Positions 36,377 through 43,875 of a stretch of 64,000 nucleotides of DNA are shown in pieces. How positions within the stretch are numbered: the stretch's first letter is position 1; every line of letters starts with the position of its first letter. Origin of the DNA: Verrucomicrobia bacterium Tous-C9LFEB. Its GTDB lineage: Bacteria; Verrucomicrobiota; Verrucomicrobiia; Methylacidiphilales; UBA1321. A program made the translations under genes and the position numbers. The notes beneath the pieces were generated by a model. The model saw only the letters and a list, made by a program, of their open reading frames with translations. It searched no databases and was not told where the DNA came from. The stretch covers positions 1 through 64,000 of the forward strand of contig NEUU01000022.1 of assembly GCA_002304345.1 (NCBI GenBank), given 5' to 3'.

Positions 36377-36694
36377 ATGAGACTGCCCTTCGCACTTTTC
36401 GCGCTCCTTCTCCTCTGCGGCTTGGGCGTGCTCGTCCTACCTGGTTTTGATCTGGCAAGACGAACACAATTATCCTCTGAACTAATGACATTCGAAGCCA
36501 TGGTGGCAGCAGATCCCGCAGCCCGTCGCGCCCTGCAATACGGAGGCGAACGCCCAAATGAAGACTTCCATGCCTTCATAGAACGTATAAGCAATCAGCG
36601 CACTGGAACCGAAGCAGACGTATTAGGCAAGATCATCATCATTCTTTCCGCGATTGGCATTGTCGCTTGCTTTTGGAAGAGGAAAAAACTTTAG
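36377..36694 (+). CDS. Small hypothetical membrane protein
   Basis: 105 residues with one hydrophobic segment at the start (LPFALFALLLLCGLGVLVLPGF), a polar central part, a second segment near the end (IIIILSAIGIVACFW) and a basic tail. Both ends are probably cytoplasmic. No family recognised. It follows leuS by 44 bp, and the codons are less GC-biased than in neighbouring genes. Confidence 0.55.
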   Translation: MRLPFALFALLLLCGLGVLVLPGFDLARRTQLSSELMTFEAMVAADPAARRALQYGGERPNEDFHAFIERISNQRTGTEADVLGKIIIILSAIGIVACFWKRKKL

Positions 36695-36868
36695 GAACGA
36701 AGAGGGGAGTAGATTTTTTCAGTCCGAATGAATGCCGATGCATCTTCCTCGCCATCCCCATTCCCTCGCTCCATCCACTGTCATTTCGAGCTTGTCGAGA
36801 AATCAGCTGGCGAGCTAAGTAGAGGCACTCCCCACGCAAACGCGCGACATACGCAAACAACCTCCCTA

Positions 36869-36899
36869 CTTAGAACCTAGAACCTCGTACTTAGTACTT
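36869..36899. repeat. 31-bp dispersed repeat, copy 1
   Basis: Contains CTTAGAACCTAGAACCTCG followed by TACTTAGTACTT; 29 of 31 bases match 40826-40856. A partial inverted copy, TTCTAGGTTCGAGG, lies at 36349-36362 after leuS. Noncoding. Confidence 0.7.
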
Positions 36900-36914
36900 C
36901 CTCTTATACTTGAC

Positions 36915-37055
36915 ATGTTCCGATTCCTGACACGCAAAGAGCAACTCGTTCTCGTATTTCTGCTTGCGCTTCTCGTGCTTGGTGGCATCGTTCATTCGGT
37001 GCGTATGACGCGCACAAAGTGCTTTAAAAAACCACCGGAAATTACGATTCAATAA
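36915..37055 (+). CDS. 46-residue membrane-anchored small protein
   Basis: Short reading frame MFRFLTRKEQ... with a basic start, one membrane helix (LVLVFLLALLVLGGIVHSV) and a basic tail ending ITIQ. It ends 2 bp before the Minf_1886-like gene, so they are probably co-transcribed. The N-terminal pattern resembles the anchor of ComEA-type DNA receptors in related bacteria, but there is no helix-hairpin-helix domain. It may be a true microprotein or a remnant. Confidence 0.5.
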   Translation: MFRFLTRKEQLVLVFLLALLVLGGIVHSVRMTRTKCFKKPPEITIQ

Positions 37056-37057
37056 GT

Positions 37058-37531
37058 ATGTCGAAGTTGAACTTTGCGGATGTAGTCACGGAAATCTGCC
37101 AGAAAGACTCTAGCTACGACTCCGAAGTGTACTCATTTGTCCGCGAAGGACTCGACTTCACCCTCAAATCCCTCAAGCGCCACGGCCAGCAGGGCAACCG
37201 TCACGTCAGCGGTCAGGAACTTCTCCACGGCCTGCGAGACTACGCGCTGAAGGAATACGGCCCGATGAGCAAGATGGTGCTCAACATGTGGGGCGTGAAC
37301 ACCTGCGAAGATTTCGGCAAGATCGTTTTCAACCTCGTCCACAGCGGTGTCCTCGGCAAGACCGACGCCGATTCCCCCAGCGACTTCAAGAACGGCTTCA
37401 ATTTCGACGACGCCTTCGTCAAACCTTTCGAGCCACGCCGGGAGAACGCTCCCGCGACCAAGGGCCGCCGCCGCACCCCGGCCAAGAAGCGTCCCAGCGG
37501 CAAACCCACCTCCACCGGTTCGACCCTCTAA
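37058..37531 (+). CDS. Verrucomicrobia/Planctomycetes-restricted conserved protein (Minf_1886 family)
   Basis: 157 residues. The core (1-115) has FADVVTEICQKDSSYDSEVYSFVREGLDFTL (read in two parts), HVSGQELLHGLRDYALKEYGPMSKMVLNMWGV and TCEDFGKIVFNLV, the hallmarks of a family known only from PVC bacteria. A lysine/arginine-rich tail (KGRRRTPAKKRPSGKP) could bind nucleic acid. Function unknown. It lies between a tiny membrane protein gene and the M16 protease gene (5-bp gap to the latter's GTG). Confidence 0.82.
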   Translation: MSKLNFADVVTEICQKDSSYDSEVYSFVREGLDFTLKSLKRHGQQGNRHVSGQELLHGLRDYALKEYGPMSKMVLNMWGVNTCEDFGKIVFNLVHSGVLGKTDADSPSDFKNGFNFDDAFVKPFEPRRENAPATKGRRRTPAKKRPSGKPTSTGSTL

Positions 37532-37536
37532 ATCCT

Positions 37537-40116
37537 GTGGGTATTCCGCTCGAAGGTCTCACTCACTCCACCGGCTCCAACGCCCTCTGCCTGCCCGCCT
37601 CCAAGGTGCGCACGCATGAGCTTCCCAACGGCCTGCACATTCTCGTGCAGAGCGATTTCACCGCTCCCGTCGTTTCGATCCAGTACTGGGTCGCCACCGG
37701 CAGCATTCACGAAAACCAGTTTCTCGGCAGCGGCATCTCTCACTTTCTCGAACACATGATGTTCAAGGGCACGCCCACCCGTGGCAACTCCGCCATGGCG
37801 CAGCAGATCCACGATCTCGGCGGCCACCTCAACGCCTACACCTCCTTCGACCGCACCGTCTACCATGTCGACCTTCCCGCCGAGGGCTGGCTCAGCGCGC
37901 TGGAAATCCTCAGCGATGCGATGCTCCACTCCACCCTGCCCGCCGAGGAGTTCGACAAGGAACAGGAAGTCATCCGCCGCGAATTCGCCATGGGCCAGGA
38001 CAACCCCGATCGCGAACTCGGCCGACTCCTCTTCCGCACCGCTTACACGACGCATCCGTATCGCTTTCCCGTCATCGGCCTGCTCGATCTCTACAACCAG
38101 ATCAGCCGCGAAGATCTCCTCGCCTACTACCGCCAACGCTACTCCATCCAGAATCTCACCCTCATCGTCGTCGGGGCCGTCGACGCCGATCACGTCTTTG
38201 CCGAAGCGGAAAAACTCTGCGGCGCGGCCACCCGCCACCGCATGGAGGATGTCTACATCCCCGAGGAACCGGTGCAACAAGCGGCCCGCTCCGCCACGCT
38301 CACTTTCCCCACGGAACAATCCCGCCTCGCCCTCACCTATCCGATTCCCGGCCTGCACCACGACGACATTCCCGCGCTCGACGTGCTCGCCATTTTCCTG
38401 GGCAGCGGACGCAGCGCCCGTTTAAACCAGGTTTGCGTGGAAAAATCCGGTCTCGCTGAAGAGATCGAAGCGTTCGCCTTCGCCCCGGCCCAGAGCGGTC
38501 TCTGGGGCATCGAAGCCCGCTACGCGCCCGACAAGCGCGACGCCCTGCTCGCGGAGATCCGTCATCAGCTCGCGCAGGTGAAGCAACAGCCGCCCGCGCT
38601 CGAGGAAATCGATCGCGCCCGCCGCATGAGCCTCCTGCAACAACTGCACTCGATGAAAACCATGTCCGGCAAGGCGGCCAGCCTCGGCCGCGGCTGGCTC
38701 ATCAACCGCGACATCGATTTCAGCCGCCACTATCTCGACCGCCTGCAAAGCGTCACGCCCGAGGATGTCTCCCGCGTCGCCCGCCGCTATCTCCTCGACC
38801 ACACGGAGACCCTCGTCGAAGTGGTTCCCCCCGTGGAAAAAGTCGCCGCAGCCGCCAGCGCCACCACGCTCGCCCTCGAACCGCAGGTCACCCCGCTTTC
38901 CCTCACCAACCATGTGCGCGGCCTGCACCTCCACACCACGGAACTGCCGCTCGTCTCCTTCCGCGCCACCTTCGGCTATGGCGGACTCCTCAGCGAACCG
39001 AAGGAACTCGCGGGCATCAACCGCCTTGCCGCCCAATTGCTCACCAAGGGCACCAAGCACCGCACCTCGGAGCAACTCGCCCGCGATGTGGAAGCCCTCG
39101 GCGGCGCGCTCGCCTCGGATTCCGGCAACAACAGCGCCCTCGTTGGGATCGAACTCCTCGCGCAGGACTGGAAATGCGGCGCGGAGATTCTCCTCGAAAT
39201 CCTGACCGAACCCGCTTTCTCCGAAGCTGAACTACTCACCGAAAAGCGCAAGCAGCTCGCCGCCATCAAGACAGAAACCGACCATCCCATGGCGCTGGCC
39301 CGCAATCTCGTCCGCGCCGCGCTCTACCCGAATCATCCCTACGCCACGCCCGCGCTCGGCACCCCCGAGACCGTCGAAGCGATCACCACCGCCGACATCG
39401 AACGCTACGTCCGCGACAATTTCCTCACGCAAAATCTCATCTTCGGCGTGGCCGGTCCGGTCGATCCCGCCGACCTCCAGAAAGTCACCGCAACGCCTCT
39501 TTCCCGTCTTGCCCCGGCCCAAGCGACCGCAACCGAAGCCGCGCCCGCTTTCCGCACGCTGACCGAGCCGGTCCGCATGGAAAAGTTCGTGCCCAAGGAG
39601 CAGGCCGTCCTCCACATCGCCTACCCCTCGGCCCCGCTGCGCAGCCCCGATCTGCTCCCGCTCAGCCTCATCGAGGAAGCCCTGTCCGATCTCGGCTCGC
39701 GTCTCTTCATCAAGATTCGCGAAGAGCTCGGCCTCGCCTACTTTGTCGGCGCGTCGCAATTCCTCGCCATCTCCGGCGGCTACTTCTTCTTCTACGTCGG
39801 CACCGACCCGAAAAAGCGCACCCAGATCGAGGAAGCGCTCCGCCGCGAAATCGCCATCCTCGCCGAATTCGGCCTCACCACGACCGAGCTCAACCGCGCC
39901 CGCTCGAAGATGCTCAGCCAGGAAAAGATCGACGCGCAGAACGCCTCGCACGTTCTCTATGGCTCCTCGCTCGACGAACTCTACGGCCTCGGTTACGACT
40001 TCAACACCAAGCGCCGCCAGCGCCTCACCGACCTCTCCCTCGACGAGGTCAACGCCATCGCGAAAAAGTATTTCACGACTCAGGGTTGCATCATCGCCAC
40101 CGTCAGCCCACAATAG
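37537..40116 (+). CDS. Two-domain M16 zinc protease
   Basis: 859 residues, a double M16 unit like pitrilysin-type or PqqL proteins. The first half is catalytic, with the inverted zinc motif HFLEH near residue 71 and Glu in EQEVIRREF. The second half (from about residue 450) lacks the motif but keeps the fold (AGINRLAAQLLTKGTKHRTSEQLA, SRLFIKIREELGLAYFVGA). No clear signal peptide. The start is a GTG at 37537, 5 bp after the previous stop; a longer frame upstream is a shadow of that gene. Confidence 0.87.
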   Translation: MGIPLEGLTHSTGSNALCLPASKVRTHELPNGLHILVQSDFTAPVVSIQYWVATGSIHENQFLGSGISHFLEHMMFKGTPTRGNSAMAQQIHDLGGHLNAYTSFDRTVYHVDLPAEGWLSALEILSDAMLHSTLPAEEFDKEQEVIRREFAMGQDNPDRELGRLLFRTAYTTHPYRFPVIGLLDLYNQISREDLLAYYRQRYSIQNLTLIVVGAVDADHVFAEAEKLCGAATRHRMEDVYIPEEPVQQAARSATLTFPTEQSRLALTYPIPGLHHDDIPALDVLAIFLGSGRSARLNQVCVEKSGLAEEIEAFAFAPAQSGLWGIEARYAPDKRDALLAEIRHQLAQVKQQPPALEEIDRARRMSLLQQLHSMKTMSGKAASLGRGWLINRDIDFSRHYLDRLQSVTPEDVSRVARRYLLDHTETLVEVVPPVEKVAAAASATTLALEPQVTPLSLTNHVRGLHLHTTELPLVSFRATFGYGGLLSEPKELAGINRLAAQLLTKGTKHRTSEQLARDVEALGGALASDSGNNSALVGIELLAQDWKCGAEILLEILTEPAFSEAELLTEKRKQLAAIKTETDHPMALARNLVRAALYPNHPYATPALGTPETVEAITTADIERYVRDNFLTQNLIFGVAGPVDPADLQKVTATPLSRLAPAQATATEAAPAFRTLTEPVRMEKFVPKEQAVLHIAYPSAPLRSPDLLPLSLIEEALSDLGSRLFIKIREELGLAYFVGASQFLAISGGYFFFYVGTDPKKRTQIEEALRREIAILAEFGLTTTELNRARSKMLSQEKIDAQNASHVLYGSSLDELYGLGYDFNTKRRQRLTDLSLDEVNAIAKKYFTTQGCIIATVSPQ

Positions 40117-40135
40117 TCCGTAAGCGGCAGAGTGG

Positions 40136-40209
40136 GCGACCGGAGGGTCGCTCCCCGCAAACCAGTCCCCTGTAAATTTCGTTTTCAAATTCCGTTAATT
40201 TCGTCAAAA
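40136..40209. repeat. Hairpin plus half-copy of the palindrome family (copy C)
   Basis: GCGACC-GGAG-GGTCGC hairpin at 40136-40151, then 23 bp identical to the right arm of copies A and B (40187-40209, AAATTCCGTTAATTTCGTC core) without a matching left arm. It ends 25 bp before the DUF1844 gene's ATG. Together with A and B it shows the arm can occur alone. Confidence 0.75.
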
Positions 40210-40234
40210 TTCAGAGAGAAAAAGAGGTATCCTT

Positions 40235-40717
40235 ATGGCCGAAATTCAAAAACAAGATCCCGCCACTGCTGGTGAAATGACCCAGCGGTTCGTCCAGTTC
40301 ATCATCATGCAGGCCCAGCAAATCCTGTTCGTGCTGGGCAACCCCACCCCCGAAGGCGACTCCATGCCGCCCAATCTCGAAGGGGGCCGCATGCTCATCG
40401 ATCAGCTCGAAATGATCCAGGAAAAGACCAAGGGCAACCTGAACGTGCAGGAAGCCAAGATCATGGAAGAAGCCCTCTCCCGCGTCCGCCTCGCCTTCGT
40501 ACAGGCCAGCGGCGGCACCCCCGTCAGCATGATGCCCCGCCAGTCCCACCCCGCCTACACGCCGGACATCCCCGAGGATGAACCCGTCCCGCAACCGGAA
40601 CCGCCTCGCGCCGCGGCTCAACCGGCCGCTCCGGCCCCCGCACCCGCTGCCCCCGCGGCCACTCCCGCTCCTGCCGAGCCCGAGAACAAAAAGAAGTTCA
40701 CCAAGACTTACGGTTAA
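40235..40717 (+). CDS. DUF1844 family protein
   Basis: 160 residues. The N-terminal domain (10-95) fits DUF1844: RFVQFIIMQAQQILFVLG, then a loop, LEGGRMLIDQLEMIQEKTKGNLNVQEAKIMEEAL and LRLAF-like end. The C-terminus is a long proline/alanine-rich tail ending KKKFTKTYG. The function is unknown. AAAGAGGT serves as Shine-Dalgarno. A single-gene unit. Confidence 0.8.
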   Translation: MAEIQKQDPATAGEMTQRFVQFIIMQAQQILFVLGNPTPEGDSMPPNLEGGRMLIDQLEMIQEKTKGNLNVQEAKIMEEALSRVRLAFVQASGGTPVSMMPRQSHPAYTPDIPEDEPVPQPEPPRAAAQPAAPAPAPAAPAATPAPAEPENKKKFTKTYG

Positions 40718-40774
40718 GCCTGGTAGAGCCTGTCTCGTGCTGCGATTGTGCGAGCGGAATGCCTGTGCCTTGTT

Positions 40775-40822
40775 GTAGGACGGGACTGTGTCCCGTCGCG
40801 GCGGTTCATCGAACCGCCCTAC
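40775..40822. repeat. 48-bp double-hairpin palindromic element, copy 2
   Basis: Same length and plan as 18-65: hairpins GACGGGAC/GTCCCGTC and GGCGGTTC/GAACCGCC joined by GCG, bounded by GTAG and CTAC. Arms differ from copy 1 at many positions but pairing is kept, so structure rather than sequence is conserved. A single-hairpin relative, GTAGGCAG-AAC-CTGCCTAC, is at 53345-53363. Confidence 0.75.
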
Positions 40823-40825
40823 TTA

Positions 40826-40856
40826 CTTAGTACCTAGAACTTCGTACTTAGTACTT
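40826..40856. repeat. 31-bp dispersed repeat, copy 2
   Basis: 29 of 31 bases equal to 36869-36899. Here it abuts the 48-bp double hairpin (4 bp apart), so it might be carried with it or mark a common insertion site. Confidence 0.7.
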
Positions 40857-41104
40857 TTACCGCAACCTGCGGCAAAATCTCGCACACCTAGCCAACGTAG
40901 CCAACCTAACGCAAACGTTCCCGCACCGTTTCTGCTATAAAGAGTCCCATGCCGGACCTCTTTCCCTTTGCCATCTCAAATCTCCGATTTGAAATGAGTC
41001 GACACTCCCGGCGACACTCAACAGAGACGGTCGATTCTTGTAGCCGTTTGTCGACGGTATTTTTTTTCTTCACGCAAACCCGGAACAATCCCGACTTATG
41101 GAGT

Positions 41105-41147
41105 GCGGCGACTTGCCGCCGCTTTGCCGTTCGGGAGCTCGCTCCCG
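41105..41147. repeat. Two GC-rich hairpins (REP-like)
   Basis: GCGGC-GACTT-GCCGC from 41105, followed by CGGGAG-CTCG-CTCCCG at 41132-41147. The GTGCGGCGACTTGCCGCCGC pattern is typical of bacterial REP elements. It lies about 100 bp before the GT-C gene start. Confidence 0.55.
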
Positions 41148-41249
41148 TTCCAGCCATCTCCCATGAATGACTCGGTCCATCACCCTTCTCTTCGCGTGAC
41201 TGCCCCCTTGGCAAATTCCAGGAAAAGTCCTAGGGTCGGAACTTCCATC

Positions 41250-42827
41250 ATGCGCCGCATTCTACCTTGGTTCTTTCTCCTCCTGAGCCTCGTGCTCGGA
41301 CTCTTCCTCCGCGACTATTATCCCGGCGACTGGTTCGACCAGGAAACCGACGCGCAGGGACAGCCTCACGCCGTCATCTACCAAGTCGAAGCGGACGCGT
41401 ATGCCCGTCTCGCCCGCGTGCAACGCATCCTCGACGGCCACGGCCTCGTCCAGCGCTTTCACCCGCAGGAAAATTACCCCGAGGGCATGGCCCCCACCAC
41501 CACGCTGCCCTTCGATCTCCTCATTCTCGCTGTCTACTTTCCCGCCAAGCTCTTCACTCCTGATGCCCTCGACTGGGCCGGTGCCTTGGTCTCGCCGCTG
41601 CTTTATCTCGTGCTCGTGGGATTCGTCTTCTGGTGGTCGCGCGATTGGCCCCTCCGCGCCCGCGCACTGCTCTTCTTGGGACTCGCCACCTTCCCGAGTC
41701 AAATCTGGGCCACGCCCTTTGCCCGACCCGATCACCAAAGCCTCAACCTCGTCCTGATCGCCGCCGCGCTTTGCCTCGAATGGAATCGCTGGAAACCGAG
41801 CCGCCCCGCTTCGATCGCGGCGGGTCTCTTCTGGGGTCTCGCGATGTGGAGCTCGCTCTACGAACCGCTTCTCCTGTTTGTCGCCGTGGTCGTGTTCAAC
41901 CTCATCAGCCGTCGCCGAGAACAGATCCCCTTCCTCATCGCCACAGGCGCGACACTCGCCCTCGCCTTCCTCGTGGAGGGGGGGCACCTCCACCGGACGC
42001 CGCCGGAACTCGATGCCTATCTCGCGCGCTGGCTTTCGACCGTGAACGAGGTCAAGGCGATGACCCCGTACGCCGCCACGCTCTATTTCACCCCCGCCGT
42101 CTGGCTGCTGCCGCTTTTCATTGTCCGTTATCTGCAATGCGGCGAACGCAAGCCGGTCGACTGGCTGCTCGTCATCCTGTCGGTGGCACTCCTCGTGGTC
42201 GCCTTTCTGCAAACCCGCTGGCTCTACTTCACCTCGTTCCTGCTCTTGCTCCTGATCGCGGGCTGGTATGGTCGCGAGACCATCAAGTGGCTGCGCCGGA
42301 TCGTCTTGGGCGTGATCATCTTCAGCGTCATGTGGAGCCTCGACCGCGACATCGAGGGTATCGAAAAACGAGAAACCCCGCCCACCGAGCAACTGCGTCG
42401 TCTGGCCCAATCCATCAACGGCCCCGGCGGCATTCTCGCCCCGTGGTGGCTCTCACCCACCCTGCTCTACTACTCCGGCCAGCCGATCGTGGCAGGGAGC
42501 AGTCACATGAGCATCAGCGGCATCGTCGACACCGCCCGGTTCTTCACCGCCACCACTTGGCCCCAAGGCGATGAAATCGTGGAAAAGCGGCACGTTCGCT
42601 GGATCGTGGTCTACATGCCCGAACGGTTGCTCCTGAACTCCCGCCAGATCCTCGATTACAAAGCTCCCATCGCGGCACCCAACCCGGAGGCACCGGAAGC
42701 GATCGTCCTGCCTCGCGCCGCCACCCTGGCCGAATGGCTCGACAGCACCCGTGCCACCCCCACCCGCTACCGGCTGCGCGCCGTGGAGCGGGACTGCAAA
42801 CTCTACGAGTACATCCCCGGAAATTGA
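41250..42827 (+). CDS. GT-C membrane glycosyltransferase, STT3/oligosaccharyltransferase-like
   Basis: 525 residues with about 11 membrane helices and a soluble C-terminal part. The first periplasmic loop has VEADAYARLARVQRIL, similar to the DxD-like catalytic loop of STT3/AglB/PglB, and IWATPFARPDHQSLN resembles the second acidic loop. The C-terminal GGILAPWWLSPTLLYYSG can be compared with the WWDYG region, although the Asp is missing. It could transfer a lipid-linked sugar to protein or lipid. The ATG at 41250 is chosen; longer frames run into repeats. Confidence 0.65.
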   Translation: MRRILPWFFLLLSLVLGLFLRDYYPGDWFDQETDAQGQPHAVIYQVEADAYARLARVQRILDGHGLVQRFHPQENYPEGMAPTTTLPFDLLILAVYFPAKLFTPDALDWAGALVSPLLYLVLVGFVFWWSRDWPLRARALLFLGLATFPSQIWATPFARPDHQSLNLVLIAAALCLEWNRWKPSRPASIAAGLFWGLAMWSSLYEPLLLFVAVVVFNLISRRREQIPFLIATGATLALAFLVEGGHLHRTPPELDAYLARWLSTVNEVKAMTPYAATLYFTPAVWLLPLFIVRYLQCGERKPVDWLLVILSVALLVVAFLQTRWLYFTSFLLLLLIAGWYGRETIKWLRRIVLGVIIFSVMWSLDRDIEGIEKRETPPTEQLRRLAQSINGPGGILAPWWLSPTLLYYSGQPIVAGSSHMSISGIVDTARFFTATTWPQGDEIVEKRHVRWIVVYMPERLLLNSRQILDYKAPIAAPNPEAPEAIVLPRAATLAEWLDSTRATPTRYRLRAVERDCKLYEYIPGN

Positions 42828-42845
42828 GACTCAGAATCAGGGCAT

Positions 42846-42877
42846 AAAAAAACGCCACAGGCGGTATCCCGTGGCGT
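42846..42877 (-). terminator. Intrinsic terminator
   Basis: On the minus strand ACGCCAC and GTGGCGT form a stem around a 12-base loop, followed by seven T. It lies 56 bp past the stop of the small minus-strand gene at 42934. The plus-strand reading has no T-run on the far side. Confidence 0.75.
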
Positions 42878-42933
42878 GAGCCTCATCGCCCCGGCCGCGA
42901 TTGCGGTCGGAGCGGTCCAATTTTAGCCGATGA

Positions 42934-43167
42934 TTAGTGGCGCGTCTTCAACCACTGCACGAAGGTTTTCATATGAAAATCTTCATCTTTCGCGAAGCGA
43001 AAATCTCGCGCCTTGTGACGAATCGAAGCGCTGTGGCGTTCCAGATCCCGCTCGAGCAGTTCGCCCAGATAATCCAGACGGCTGCGTCCATGTTTCTCCG
43101 CATGTTGTTCGATCTTCTTCTGCTCTGCTTCCGGTAGTTCCGAGAATAACTCTTCCAGATGTTTCAT
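42934..43167 (-). CDS. Small hypothetical charged protein
   Basis: 77 residues, highly charged and helical (LEELFSELPEAEQKKIEQHAEKHGRSRLDYLGELLERD in two helices), with a C-terminal FHMKTFVQWLKTRH. No known family. The ATG at 43167 has a GGAGG 8 bases upstream, better placed than for the TTG at 43173. It is alone and followed by a clear terminator, which supports a real gene. Confidence 0.65.
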   Translation of the reverse strand: MKHLEELFSELPEAEQKKIEQHAEKHGRSRLDYLGELLERDLERHSASIRHKARDFRFAKDEDFHMKTFVQWLKTRH

Positions 43168-43331
43168 AACCAATGCCTCCCCGAGTTTAGCTTATGTCTA
43201 CAAACCACATCATCGGCGCAAGCGGGAAACGAATTAGGAACATCTGCAGAGATGGCCTGATTTTTTTTATGATCGACTCCGAGCACCCACATTTTCCCAC
43301 TCCCGGTCTCTTTTTGCGCCAAGCTGATTAC

Positions 43332-43793
43332 TTACTTCCCGAATATCTGTGTGAAGTAATACTTTCCGTCCGCCGCGCGAACCACAGCAACTCCCGTCAG
43401 TGTGTTCTCACGCAGAATGTTGGCCCGGTGGACGGGACTGTTCATCCAGTTCTTCACCGTATCGGCCACCACGTCTTCCTTCGGAAAATTCATGGCAACA
43501 TTTTCACCGAGCGCTTTCAGGCCCGGAATTTTTTCTCGCGCAGCGGCAAAACGGTCGGAGAAACCGTCATGACTGAGTTTGCCGGAAGCGATCATCGACT
43601 GGGTATGCGTTTTGGCCAGAACGGCCAGTTCCTCGTTATACACGAGGGGCGGCAACTGCCGCGACTGGCGAACTTCATTGACCTGTTTGTAAACGGCCAT
43701 GGCCAGATCCCCTTCCGATGATTCCTGCGCCTTCAGCCCTGGAGTGAAACTCACAAGCAACCCTCCGAACAGCAGGCACCACAACCATCGCAT
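43332..43793 (-). CDS. Secreted CAP-domain (SCP/YkwD-like) protein
   Basis: 153 residues. Signal peptide at 1-22 (WLWCLLFGGLLVSFTPGLKA). The CAP domain has VYKQVNEVRQSRQLPPLVYNEELAVLAKTHTQSM, SHDGFSDRF with the conserved His, LGENVAM and WMNSPVHRANIL with the second His. Bacterial CAP proteins are exported; function unclear, perhaps envelope or calcium related. The ATG at 43793 is the first codon of the signal peptide. Divergent from recD2 (82-bp gap). Confidence 0.87.
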   Translation of the reverse strand: MRWLWCLLFGGLLVSFTPGLKAQESSEGDLAMAVYKQVNEVRQSRQLPPLVYNEELAVLAKTHTQSMIASGKLSHDGFSDRFAAAREKIPGLKALGENVAMNFPKEDVVADTVKNWMNSPVHRANILRENTLTGVAVVRAADGKYYFTQIFGK

Positions 43794-43875
43794 TGATTGG
43801 TTTTTATCACGAAAGTTGCGCTCTGGCAATGAAAGCCTCACAATGTCCCCCACTTTTTTTACAGCAAACATCGCG

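Larger units (their letters stand above)
40718..41249. other. 532-bp repeat-rich intergenic region, no gene
   Basis: It holds the second 48-bp double hairpin (40775-40822), the second 31-bp repeat (40826-40856), a TCAAATC/GATTTGA stem (40976-40992), a CCGT/ACGG stem followed by a T-run (41044-41069) and two GC hairpins (41105-41147). Small reading frames here overlap the repeats and have no credible start. At least four element types have piled up in one place. Confidence 0.7.

Noticed and set aside
37288..37536. N-terminal extension of the M16 protease frame
   Set aside because: It is a shadow of the Minf_1886-like gene; the GTG at 37537 fits the family start.
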